64,000 nt of DNA from Ceraceosorus guamensis. Lineage: Eukaryota > Basidiomycota > Exobasidiomycetes > Ceraceosorales > Ceraceosoraceae. Location: NCBI RefSeq assembly GCF_003144195.1, contig NW_020289996.1:435419-499418 (forward strand), given 5' to 3'. Positions 23,866 through 35,055 of the stretch are shown piece by piece. Position 1 is the stretch's first letter; each line of letters opens with the position of its first letter. The position numbers were made by a program, and so were the translations under genes. The notes below the pieces were generated by a model that searched no databases, was not told the DNA's origin, and was given only the letters and a program-made list of their open reading frames with translations.

Positions 23866-24605
23866 TTATCCAGCACCGCTTTTTTTTCGCAGCTTGGCGC
23901 AGACATATACAAGCTGTCCGCCCACCCTCCGCCATCTGCATGGCTGTGCAGCAAGCCGAGAGCCTATTGTGAGCTGGACACGGACGCCATTTCCGAAGGC
24001 AGTGTAATCCATCGTGAATGCGCGGTCCCCGTTGCTTCCTATGCAAGCGCCGAACGGTTCTGACCAGACGCGCATTGGCTCGCTCGCCAAGCCACGCGTC
24101 AAAGCAGGAGCATCGCTGGTGTGGAGCTCAAAGGCATCGACCCAGAACGCCGTGTGCACCCAACTGTCGAGCCCAAGCATTCGTGATTGATCAAATGCTG
24201 ACGGCTTCTCCAGAGTCCGCCGCGCTATGAGCGAGTCAAAGTGGGGAAAGATCGCAACGCCCAGATTCGCCGGGGCGGGTAGCGATTGCTGTACGTGGGA
24301 GCTTGTCGATGCGTAGCACTGCGGTGCGCCTCGAAAGGGGACCTCGGGTCCGGGCTGCGCGAACTCCGGGCACTGCTGCATGGCGCGCCCTGACTTTCGA
24401 TCACGATCGGCTCAGATCGAAGCTTGACTTTGCGCGGACTCACCTTGGACGATTTTGGCTGGCCAGGGAACGAGTAGGTGGTGACAGTGGCACCAAGGGC
24501 AAATCGATGTCCCAGCCGCGCGTTTACGAGATGCTTCTTCGGGTATCTGGCGAGGGTCGAGAATCAAGCGCCGTCAAGTGGCGATGAAGACGAGAAATTG
24601 GCACC
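23866..24605 (-). CDS. 3' part of an unrecognised multi-exon gene (putative)
   Basis: Three linked segments keep one frame on the minus strand: an exon ending at 24605, then 24546-24444, then 24393-23866 with a stop at 23866. Donors are GTGCCA and GTGAGT; acceptors are CGCCAG and GAAAG. The conceptual protein contains NRDLYFALVRYPKKHLVNA, GHRFALGATVTTYSFPG, NLGVAIFPHFDSLIARR and DSWVHTAFWVDAFELH. Composition and third-base GC look protein-like. I do not recognise a family. The 5' end is unresolved. Further coding-looking stretches lie upstream on the same strand (about 24810-25270, and near 26120-26340 and 26478-26711), but I could not join them convincingly. It could also be a decayed gene. 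Confidence 0.35.
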
Positions 24606-27600
24606 TGACCAAGGCGAAGTAAAGATCGCGGTTGCAAGGGTATGCCGCGGCAGTGATCGCGTGTGCAGTGTCGCTAGAGGGGACAGATGCTACCCTCGAA
24701 ACGTCGTTGGGGCTTCGAGGAAAGTGCAGTCGTGAATGGCGAGGAGCTTAGATCTGGGTGCTGATCGAAGCGAACTACCGAGCAGGAAGCTTGAATGAAT
24801 TTGTGCTCTAGAGTGCAGAGTAGTCCAAGTCGTCCAGGATCATAACAATGTCGAGGAGTTGACGATGCCATTCGCGGCGTACAGCCCAAAGACGAAAATG
24901 ATCGTGTATGGAAGAGGGCGATGGACAGCTGAAGCCGCAGATAGCGGAGGCCTCCAAGAGACTCCGAAAAGATCGGCGTGCGAAGGGGCATTCGGGACAG
25001 AGATCGGCCACAAAGAGGAGTAAGGCCCGAGCAGGCAGAGGCGACGAGTGTTGTGGAGGTGGAGCGCAAAGGTGCCAAAAGCCGTTGTTGCTTGCTGAAA
25101 GTGCGCGGCGGTGGCGTGCGCTTGTTGGACAAGTCGAGGCCTGACAACGGTCCAATGTCAAGGATGGTAGCAAGAGGGTGTGGCAGAGCGCCGAGAACGA
25201 GGATGGAAAAACGCAGTACACGGAAATACTGCAGCAGGCGGCGAGGGGGGTTGAGCTCCCCTCCGACACGGACCGCTGACGCAGCGTGCAGAGCTTTTCT
25301 CTCGCAAGTCACCGGTCGCGAACACCTGATTTTGTCTCGTCTAGAGATATGTTGAAGTAGGTTGAAGAAGGTTGTAGCAGGGTCTGGGCGGGCTGCTGCG
25401 AATTGGTTCACCGACGTACAGGGCCTGAAAGGCCACGAAGATCGCGCACGACAGCAGAGACCAGAAGTTGCAGTGGGGGCGGTTTCAGTTGGAATGATGA
25501 GTTTTGATCAACTATTCCGGGCGGAGCGGCAGTGCAAACAGTGCATTTGTGCGGGCACGCTAGATGGAGGATAGAGCTCATGGAAGGAGTGCTTAGTTGC
25601 ACTGACCCAAGTGTCTAGAACGCTTCCCAAACGGCGTCACAGAATTTGAGATGAGGCATGGCCCTCAGCACGAAAGTACGCTTTCCTCAGCTATGATGTT
25701 AGACTCACGTCGTGCGTTCGCAATCTACACAAAGCGAGACTTTTGGGTAATGCGAACAGACGAGTTCCCTGAAGATACTGGGCGGCGACGTCTTGTGCAA
25801 TCAGGGATCGAAAAAGTCAGAGTCGGGGCAAAGCCAGAGGGAGGGCTCCAGGCGCAACAAAGTGCCAGAGTCTAGGCAGGCACCGTACTCACTGTGTCGC
25901 TATGTAAACGCACCGGGAGGGCTTTCAGCCCCAAACGAGCGACTGATTTGAGGTCAATCGTAAGCTATAGGGTCTAGCGCACCAAGGTGGCACGGGAGAG
26001 GTAGGGCAAGCCTTGGGATAAGTCCAGCCCAAGTGAATGGACGCAGCGGTAACCAGCAGAATCGCTCGAAGCTTTGCCGGTTGCTTGGGACGCAGCCAGG
26101 AAGGTTGCCCCGCAACTTGCCTACCGTCTAGCTCCGCAAGACGTAAGTGACAGGCAGCACTTGGTACGGTACGAAGAAGGCACAAAGCCCGCCTTGGCGA
26201 GCGATTTGGAAGATGAAAGCAGAACACTCGCGCCTTCCCCGTCGACGGTCTTCTTTCCACGGCCTACATGATAGGTCAGCGCCGTGGGGGTGGAAGGGTG
26301 CAGCACACTTCTCGCGTACCTCGCGAGACGCGCCACAGAGGTGGAGAGCGTGTAACTTTGTTACCTGCAGAATCGATGCACTACATGTCCCGTACGCATG
26401 ACGCCGGATCAAAGATCACGAAATCAGCAGATTTTTGTTCCTTACCATTCACGAGTACATTTGTGATTGGCCTGGATTCACGATTTTCGAGCGGCGCCTC
26501 TTGGACAGAGCAGCGCGCAGTCGCTGATGAGCCGCTGGACAGAGAGCTGGAAGCTGGTCATATCCCCACCGACAAAGGTGCGAGTGGGATGGATTGCGAC
26601 GGTTTGGCGCGAGGGAAATTCGACGAGAATCTGAAGAACCTCGAGCCGTGCCGGACACCGTGCGGCCCAAGCGCTCGTGATGACGAAAGTCTCGAAGTGT
26701 TGACTGTACACTGGGGCCCACCATCTCCGTGCTACTCAGTACACTGAGCATACAGCATTGATCTAGATCGATGCGGCGACTTACGTACTAAGGTGTTGTC
26801 TGATTGCCTAGAGGACGGCTCCGGCTCTTTGGCTGGCAGGGAGATCCGGCACTTGTGATTGGCCCACCAACAGTGCGGGTTGCGGAAGCTGGGTGCCGCG
26901 GTGGCGGCCAGGGACTAACCTCTGCATCCGGCTCTCCGATGACAGAATCACGAATACAACAACGTCATCTATAGTGTGCGTCTATACTGCTGTTTCCGCT
27001 GCAATCGTGCAGCTAGCTTGGCGTTGAAGCCGACAGGCTAACGGCATCAATAATTCCCCGACGCTATGTGCAATCTTCAAAATCTTGAATAATGTCAAGT
27101 TCTACACTCATCTGCCTGGAATGCACCTTCTCGCTCTACGACTCACATTCACATTGCGGTTGTGGTCTCAGCAGTAGCAGCTAGGCGCAAAATTTCCGAT
27201 GACCTGCATGCGCCTTCATTTCTGTGTGACTCGTCGGATTCGGAGGCCATGCCATTCAAGACTCGTGACTGCAGCCATCGCGAATTAAGCGAGGTCCCCG
27301 CCGCGCAGCAGGCGTGCACGATGCCGCGACGTGCTCAGACTGTAGACGATTGGTGGGACTGACGGCAGGCTGAACGGTCGCAGGCGCCCAAAGGAGTTTC
27401 AAAGAGTCCTCGCTGTCACCTGCTGACGTTTGGCCGCCGCAAGCTGAAAGTGGTCAATCTCCGTTCCGCAATCCGCGCTTGCTCCAGTAACCTTGTGTCA
27501 CTAATGTTGGTCTGCCGCGCAGCGGCTCAATCCCGTCGTGGGAGGCGATTTTAGCTGGCGACACTGGTTCACAGTGGTGTGGGCTGCTGCACGATCATGA

Positions 27601-28490
27601 ATGAGCAGCGTACACACGTAGCCTCCTTGCTGCGACCACATTCCCGATACACCGCAAAGAAGATTTGCGTGAGACAAGCTGGGCGACTGACGGCGTGTAG
27701 CCGAAGTAAATCCACACGGTTCAGGTGCCGCTTATGAAGGCTGCATAGGAGGCGGGCTGCTCGTCGTTCACATGCATGAGCGCGCTTCGCTAGTCTAGTC
27801 GCTGTCAAGACGATCGGGCTAAGCATCAAACGTGCATGCACCACGTTGTGAATAGCAAGCGGGACCAGTACCCTTAAACTGCTGTGCGGTGGTGCCAAAC
27901 GTACAAGCGATCGTACGACGCCGGCACAGCCGTGGCAGCGCGAGGCCGATCAAGATTCCGTTTTCGGCTCGTCTGATAGCCCCACGGACCTGGCGGACGG
28001 TGCTGACTCTATATTCGCGGCTGCCAAGAGCTGGCGCAACTGCTGACTGGCACTCTATATAGTTTAAGGCGCGTAAGAGGGCATCGACGCACAAGCCGGA
28101 GAATTACTCGCCTGTAGGAACCGGCGCTTAGCCGTCAGCTTCTTACGAATACTCCGACTCATGCAGGGAATTGATTGGGCGCGTGGCTCGTTTATGTTGG
28201 AGGGAGGCCGATGAATCTCGTTTCTCACCTCGCTTATAATGTCGTGCTCTGCATTGCAACCACGCCTTGCCTCGCTGGTGATCATTTTTGGTCCATCAGT
28301 AGCGGGGCCGAGAACGAACCATCTTTGGCGAGCGAAGCAGAAAATTCGTATTGGAATGGCAAGCAGCCGAGGCGACAAGTGCCGCAACTTGTGCAGGTGG
28401 ACGACGCTTGCTGGCAGCAACTTTCGCGCTTCTTGCTCTCGAAAAGTCCAGACAACGACCGAAGACCACATTGCTGCCTTCCAGGAGGCC
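24606..28490. other. Sparse region downstream of TERT
   Basis: Nearly 3.9 kb without a confidently modelled gene. Coding-like minus-strand fragments occur at 24810-25270 (Leu-rich) and 26478-26711 (HFETFVITSAWAARCPA...), possibly exons of the gene ending at 23866. GAATCACGAAT occurs at 26945. No RNA gene or mobile element was recognised. Confidence 0.4.
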
Positions 28491-31400
28491 TTAGTAACGC
28501 ACGTGGCGGAGCGTGGCGGCGCTCTCGGCTAGGTAGCGAGTGGCTCTTGGCTCGAGCCTACGCCGAGCGCTCCTGTAATGCCCAGCCAACATTTTCATCT
28601 TTATTTCGCGCAAGACGGTGCCATAGTGACCCACCCGCGTGGAGAGCACTGAATGAAAGGCATGAAGCCCCAGCCTGACCCCGGATTCAAGGACGGTCAG
28701 TATGAATGAGTCAATATGCACTGCGACGTCTTCAGTCACAAAGTGGCACTGATTGTCTCACCATTGCACATGCAGAGCTTCTAGTCTTGAGGCCGAACCG
28801 GGATGCAGGACCTGCGCTGCAGCCCGCGCCGCCAGAACGATCTCATTGTACATCGTTCTCGTCGCTTTGTTGAGCACGTCTGAAGCACACCCAATACCAA
28901 TCAGCTGAGGCGCGCGCTGACCCATCTCAAGACCCGGACTCACGGAGACAAAGTCGCGCTCGATCACCAGGCGCCTGGCCTTTGAGGCTTTTCAAGTAGG
29001 CGACCAACTTCATCGCGGCGACCAAAAATCCTTCGTAAATGTTCTGATGTACGATCACGTGCGGATTGAGATCCGTGTCGTTGTAAATGATATGCGCACG
29101 GCTTTTCAAAGCTCTGCGACGAGTGACCTCAGTACACATCAGAGTCGCATCATGGGGGTTGCAAGCTCCGCCCTACTCACTGCTTGGTTTTCTGGACAAG
29201 AGTGATGCCTGGTCTGCGGCCTTGCTCAACAGTGAGCGTGTCTCTGATCTCTGCAGCCAAATGACAATTGCGTGTGAGGTCAGTGCAGCATCCACGGCAA
29301 CCCAATGAATGAATGCACTGTTGTGGGATACTCACGCATTGCGGCGTAGCGTGACAAGTCCGTCCTTACGGACAGTGTCTTGGAATTGATCAAGATGCCG
29401 CACCACGGAAAGAAGTCCGTGTGAGTTCTGAGAACGAAGGCGCCAGTGCCGCTGATGCGTAGATCAAAGTTGGCCAAGCTTTTGTCAGGGGAAATGCTAG
29501 AACCGTAGTCGGGGTAGCCGCGCTCCATGGTGTGAAAGAAACGTGTGGCTCGGCGCTTAGATGTAGAGATGAACAAGAAGTCATCAACATATCTGATGAG
29601 CAGGTTTCCAGGCTTTTGGGTGAACGCAAGCTTCTCCTTCTCTAGTTGTGCGAGATAGAAGCAACATAGCATCGTAGATAGACTTGATCCCTGAGGGATG
29701 CCAACGCGCTGACGGTAGAAATCTCTGCCAATTTTGACTATGTTGTCATTGACGTGCTGGTCCAGCAAATGAAGCAGGTCCACTCGATCCTCATAGGGGT
29801 AATGTACCGAGTCAGCCAAGACGGCATTGCGTAGTGAGCGCGCCATTTCTTCGGCAAGGCTTGCAAAGCTGCCTTGCTGCGCTTCGGGGCAAGCACGCCG
29901 AACGAATGTCTTCTTGGCCTTGCCAGCGGCGCAGACCATCTGTGTAAATTTTTGAATGACGTAGCCATCCTGAGACACGGTACGGTCCTGTCAGCGAATT
30001 CGCACGGATCAGGCTATTCGATCTTGCACGAACTTGATCACGAAGAAGGTATTTGACGATGGCCATCAGCTTATCTTGCACAATCGTGTCGAAAGCGGCC
30101 ACAATGTCGACTTTCACGAAGTAAAGACGCGAGCCATTGTTTTTGAGGCGATCGCGAACGGTAGGTGCGAAGTCCTTGAGGCGTGTGTAGATGTCGTTCA
30201 GCCCGAAAACGGACGCGCCGAGCATGTGTGGCTGTGAAGTCCTTTCATGAGTGAGAATTTGGAATGCATTCTGCATGACCGAGTTGATGCTCCGGCCTAG
30301 TGTAGCGTCCCCGCTATTGCTTGAGGCGCTTTTGTTAGAGCCAGCCACGCGGCGCAGCGAGCGACGTCTCAAGTTGACGATGGGTCGAACGCCCGTCTCC
30401 TTCGGCAACAATCTAATGTGAGAATAGCCCAGTTTGCGTTCTAAAATCGTGGCCAAAGCTTCTGTTCGGGGCACAGGCTCAAACGCGGTGCCCTTGAGTC
30501 TGTTCAAGAGTGGTGCGCATACCATCGCCCAGTCATCTTGGCGAAAGTACAGAACGCGATTGCGGTAGGCAGCAGCTTCCGTGACGTAGAATGTTGTGCG
30601 CAGCAGGGGCATGACGAGGCTATCAACTACGTAAAAGAGTACCTCAGCCAAGAGGCTTTCACGTCTCGCATGTTCAGCAGCTGTACAGCGCTGGGCGCTC
30701 GCTCGGAGGTTTGGGGGCTGCAACCAAGTGACGTCACTAAGGCGCAAACCATCAAGAAGCTGATGCATGTTCACGCTTTCGTACCGCCTTGCGTGCACGA
30801 ATTGTCGCACAGCTAAGGAGTGGGAAGCGGGAAGTGAGCAAAAGGTCGCTTGGAGTTCTCGGCGATGCAACTTACCCCTCTGAAATTTTCCATAGTTGAG
30901 TCGTGAACCGAGCAGATCGATCGGCACAATACTTCGTATGGCTGCACACACAAAGCGAGCAACTTGGCCAGTGGGCTGTGCATACCTTATGAAGCGGGGT
31001 TTGTCTCTAGCTTGCGTGGCAACCTGCATCGATATCTGGTCCAGATGTTGCCATGACTGGGGCGCTCCCGAAGCTGGTTCAAGATCATCTTCATGTGCTT
31101 GCGTTGTCGGTGGTAGTTGTGATGAGGAGGCTGTTGGGCCAAGAGACCCACCTCTAGCGAATTGCGAGCTGCCTGGCAGCTCGGCCATGTTGAACTGCAG
31201 GCGAAATTCAGGAATTGCTGACCTGACCCCGCAATTTGAATTCACTCACAGCAATTTCGTCCCGATCGTGCTCGGTAAGTCGCCGACGCGGTAGGAGGCT
31301 TCGACACATGATGTCTGACATCCGACGATAATCCAGGCGGTCGTGTTTGTGCAGCATGATCGCTATCAGATGACGAGCTTTCTTGAGCCGCAGAGGTGTC

Positions 31401-33060
31401 TTGATTCGACCCTTTGCCTGCGCACGGAAAGGAAGACAATTTAATGCAATGACTCTAAAAGCGAAGCCAGTGTATTCTCACCGCAATTTCGACGTCCCGA
31501 TTACCATACTCCTGGAAAGGCTGACTGGTCTTTTTCCAGTCCCTGCTGCTGGTAAAGACATTGTGCAAGCCGTACTCCAGCGGCCAGACATGCTTCATCA
31601 CATGCTGAACACGCATCAGCTTGTATTTCTTACTTTCTGCGAGCGTGAGCGGTCCGAGCTGGGTTGCGCGTTGATCCGCCCTCTCATCTCCAGGCATAGG
31701 GCTGGCGGAGCTTCCTTGCTTTGACGGAGATCTGCGCAAAGCTTTGAGGAGATCCGGCACGCTGGCGGTTCGATTGAAGACATCTAGCCGGAAGAAGAGG
31801 CGTTGATCCTCAGAAAGCGCTGCAAGCTATATGCATCAGCGCTGTCCGGCCACTGCTCACGATTGATGGGCAAGCCAACCGCTATGCGTCCTGCTCTCGT
31901 CCGAATTGGTCGAGCGTAGAATATACGGGAGCGGACAAGGGTGATTTCTGTGTGCTTTCGTCTAGCATAGAGAAGCGATGTCGATGTTAGGCCATCTTTA
32001 CACTCGTCGATCTTTGACATGCGACTTACCTCTTCTGTGACGTTTGCGATTTGCCACCAAACTTGCGCTTCAGAGCAGCGCCGTTGAAGGCTCGTAGGCG
32101 CTCTGACGGTGCGGGTCGCCTGTCAAAGGCACCAGTAGGTAGAGAAACGGTCTTTTGAAAGGGGGCTCGTTGGACAAGGAGAAGTGAGGGCTCAGCATCG
32201 TGGCGCTTTGAGCGCTTTCGTCGGCGACGGGGCGGGACCATTGCAGCGACGGGAGTCTCGTTGGGGTGAGCGACGCTTTGTTCTTCCAGGTCAGAAATGG
32301 GAACGCCAGTGAGCTGCATCCAGCAGTCATCTGAGTGGGCTATCGGCGCGAAGATGGATGCGTTAGTGAGCAAGTGAATAAAGACATTCGCGCCCAACGA
32401 GCGAAGCAGATTGGACCATTGTGTATCAACAGTGATGCTGGTGACGTTGGTGTTGAGTTGGAAATTCGTCAGACCTCCGCCACGGTGAGACAAGGGAGCC
32501 CGATCATCTGCCATCCTGTAACCGAGTGTGAGGAGATTGCTTGCTAGTCGCGAACCTTTGAAAGTGCTGGATGCGGCGGATCGACGAAGCAGCAAGATCT
32601 GAGCTCGCTTCACCACGTCGGCTACTGTGACGCCTGATAGCTCCGCAGGATCGGGGGAAGTCCAGGTAGAAAAGCGCTGCTGATCTGCCGTGAAGGCAGC
32701 TTCTTGAGCACCCGTCAAGCAGATGATCTTCGAAGCCAAGTCGTGTTCCTTCGCGCACGATTCGGAGGTGGATGGTTCTCGTAGGAGTCGGGCGACAATG
32801 CTTTGGGCTTTGCTGGGAAGCAGGCCAGTCAAGTAGTCCTCAATGCTGTGTTGGCGCACAAAAAAGCGGCCAAGAAGGCGATGCGCTTGGCTCGCTCGAG
32901 CCAAGTCACTCTGGAGGGGGCTCCGATCATTGGTCGACCCTCGATCAGCACTTTTATGCTTCGAAGGGCGTAGCACAGTCGTGCTTTCAGCATCCTTTGA
33001 CTGCTGATTTGAGGCGACGGCGAGGCGATCGCCGTGTCCAGATCGCTTTCGCTTGACCAT
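28491..33060 (-). CDS. TERT: Telomerase reverse transcriptase
   Basis: Eleven exons: 33060-32030, 31961-31861, 31819-31482, 31417-31250, 31194-30876, 30812-30034, 29987-29336, 29250-29181, 29113-28944, 28879-28762 and 28674-28491. They give about 1309 residues, every junction in phase. TERT extends chromosome ends using the telomerase RNA. Visible blocks are a TEN-like region (NLLTLGYRMAD, CWMQLTGVPI), RSRIFYARP, VMKHVWPLEYGLHNVF, the T motif (RFVCAAIRSIVPIDLLG, then RRYESVNMHQLLDG), motif 1/2 (RLLPKETGVRPIVNLRRR), motif A (YFVKVDIVAAFDTI, Asp about 888), motif B' (GIPQGSSLST), motif C (IRYVDDFLF, Asp about 1047-1048), motif D/E (FFPWCGILI) and the thumb block WLGLHAFHSVL. The frame is open upstream to 33261 without an ATG, so 33060 (A at -3) is chosen. 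The 41-nt intron 2 and the GTTCGT donor of intron 6 are the least certain joins. Confidence 0.92.
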
Positions 33061-33746
33061 TTTTGCTTGTTTCTTTCTACGATAGGGTGGCTCGGACCCA
33101 CCCAGAGCTGCGGAATGGAGCTCCGTGCGGCAGCGGAGCGATTTGGACCATTGAGCGTACCCACCTTTGGCCGCGCGGTTTGGCAGGTTGACCTCTCTAT
33201 CTGATATCAATCTCAGGTTGCATGGAGCATATATGAAGGTGCCAATCGTGAATGGCTCCAAAGATCAGTGACCGTGAGTGATCTGTCAAAGCTTGAGGTT
33301 TTGGTTGCGAGTCTTGCGTGATATCCACGATTTGTCGTTCGCCTCATCCACACAGCAGCATTGAGTGGAATACACGGCGCGTCGCGTGCGCGCCGTGGAC
33401 GCGCGCGTTGCGTGTTAATTGCCGCGCTGCAGCATCGGCAGCAGAAGCTGCCAAAGGAAGGCGCGGCGGTGGGATCGTGCATGGTCACAATTAAGCAGCA
33501 AACCGGCCATGCAAATGCAGATTCAGATTGCGACTGCTGATGGACCTCATCTGCACACCCATCTACAATCGTGAATACACACCTATACCGCAAGCTTGAA
33601 CATTCTACGCTCGGAGCTTCGCTGAACGTGCTACTCGAGCGGTGTCACGAGCACCATCGGCTTGGCTGTACACTCGTACCACTCCGAACGCAAAGCGAGA
33701 CATATTGTTGCTTCAGAGAGCCCGATCTCTGCGATCAGTCTTAGTC
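33061..33746. promoter_or_regulatory. Shared divergent promoter of TERT and the histone-fold gene
   Basis: These 686 bp separate two divergently transcribed starts. The region contains a GC-rich inverted repeat at 33373-33397, CpG-dense sequence on both sides of it, and AATCGTGAAT-like words near 33245 and 33569. No coding frame is supported. Confidence 0.5.
33373..33397. repeat. GC-rich inverted repeat (9-bp arms)
   Basis: CACGGCGCG (33373-33381) and CGCGCCGTG (33389-33397) are perfect reverse complements separated by 7 nt. The repeat lies midway in the TERT divergent promoter. Confidence 0.75.
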
Positions 33747-34705
33747 ATGGAGGTGGAAGGCAATCTTCAACACGAGGCTGGTTCTAGCGCGAGCACCTCC
33801 GCACCAGCAAATGCTCATCAGCGCAGCGTATCCAAATCAGGAGGTGCGGGCAAAGCGTCATCGGCGAAAAGTGCTGGAAAGGATGCCTCCAAGGCGGGAC
33901 CTAAGGGCAAGGGGCAAGTCGGCAAGGGTGCCAGCACAAACGCTAATGAAGCCAAGTCCACGGGCAAAGGAAAGGACAAGGCGGGAGGTGCGAGTGCTGG
34001 GGGAGGGAAAGCTGCTGGCTCATCCACGAGTGCGGCCAAGGATTCGCAGGCTGGAGCGTCTACACCTCTGGGCGGCACGCCTCTGTTCGCTCTGACCAGA
34101 GTTGCACGGATCATGCGGGTGAGTGCCGTTGCTGGTATTTCTTGTCCAGAGAATGGCAGTGGAAACAGGACGAAGCTCGCCAAGTGCTGATTCTGGTCAT
34201 GCCCTCGCTACAGGCGGACGAAGACGTGGAACAACTGCCAAAAGATAGCGTGCGAGCCATGGCGGTAGCTACCGAGAAGTTTGTCCAAGTGCTAGCAGAA
34301 GAAGCGTATTTGGGAGCCAAGGCCGAAAAGAGAAAAGTGGTGACGTACAAGGATTTGTCGAATCTGGTTCATAGATCAAGCTTCAACTTTCTGGACGAGG
34401 TCATTCCTCAACCCACATCGCTCAATGCGGCACTGATAAAGAGGGCAAAGCATTTGGAGGATGTGCAAGCTGGCAAGCTGTCGGCAGGTGGAGCGGCAAA
34501 TGCAAAGGTCGGGTCGACTGGTGTGGACCCTGCAGCCGATTTGTCGAGCGGCTCAGCACTCGCTGATCAGTCTGCATTGTCCTCGAGGAATGGAGGAGTT
34601 GGTCGCTTGCAAGTCAATGGCTTTGGCAACTCGGCTTCGAATGGACATGCCCAGTCCGAGGAGGAAGCGCCCCTCACGAGCTCCGACGATGAAATGCAGG
34701 AGTAG
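33747..34705 (+). CDS. Histone-fold protein, Dpb3/CHRAC1-like
   Basis: Two exons, 33747-34118 and 34214-34705, give 287 residues; the intron GTGAGT...CTACAG is in phase 0. A Ser/Gly/Lys-rich low-complexity N-terminus (about 115 residues) precedes an H2A/NF-YC-type histone fold. Its helices read LFALTRVARIMR (joined across the intron to ADEDVEQLPKDSVRAMAVAT), KFVQVLAEEAYLGAKAEKRK and VVTYKDLSNLVHR, then FNFLDEVIP. The tail is acidic (SEEEAPLTSSDDEMQE). This pattern fits Dpb3 of DNA polymerase epsilon or the CHRAC1 subunit of ISWI-type remodelers, which pair with a Dpb4-like partner. The ATG at 33747 is the first in the frame. Dpb3 and CHRAC1 cannot be separated without a phylogeny. Confidence 0.82.
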
Positions 34706-35055
34706 CCGCTCAAATGCCCCAACTTCGGGGCGCAAACCCCGTGCCCTCTTTCGATGGCGGCTGCGCCTCGCCATCCTACACGCTCTCTACATTGTCTGGC
34801 AAACTTTGCAATGCGGACGTCATGATTTCATCAAAGCTCGTTGTCGGCCTCAAGGGCGCTTGAAAAGGTATAACATGATAAATAAAGGCAAAAGGTCCAG
34901 GCAGCTTAAGCGGAGGTTTGTGGAGTCTGAGGAGACTTGTCCAGCGAAGTAAGCTCGCTAGCACAGATTAGCGCAGGCGCGCAAGGAAATAGCAAATATG
35001 CGGATGATGCAACAGTCGAATCATAGTAAATAAGGCAGGATGAGTCTGCGCTACC
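34706..35055. other. Intergenic region between convergent genes
   Basis: This is the 3' space of the histone-fold gene (+) and the CLIP gene (-). A GC-rich inverted pair (GCCCCAACTTCGGGGC, near 34716) lies just past the histone-fold stop codon and may form a hairpin in its 3' UTR. Nothing else is seen. Confidence 0.5.

Noticed and set aside
28064-28471. Minus-strand frame just downstream of TERT
   Set aside because: It follows the TERT stop with no homology and is more likely 3' UTR or spacer.
29280-31250. Reverse-transcriptase motifs suggesting a retroelement
   Set aside because: The blocks (T motif, WCGILI, WLGLHAF, VDD in the TERT context) and the host-style multi-intron structure identify telomerase. 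No integrase, gag or terminal repeats flank it.
33061-33261. Upstream extension of the TERT reading frame
   Set aside because: The frame is open but contains no ATG; the ATG at 33060 has a good context and precedes the basic N-terminus.
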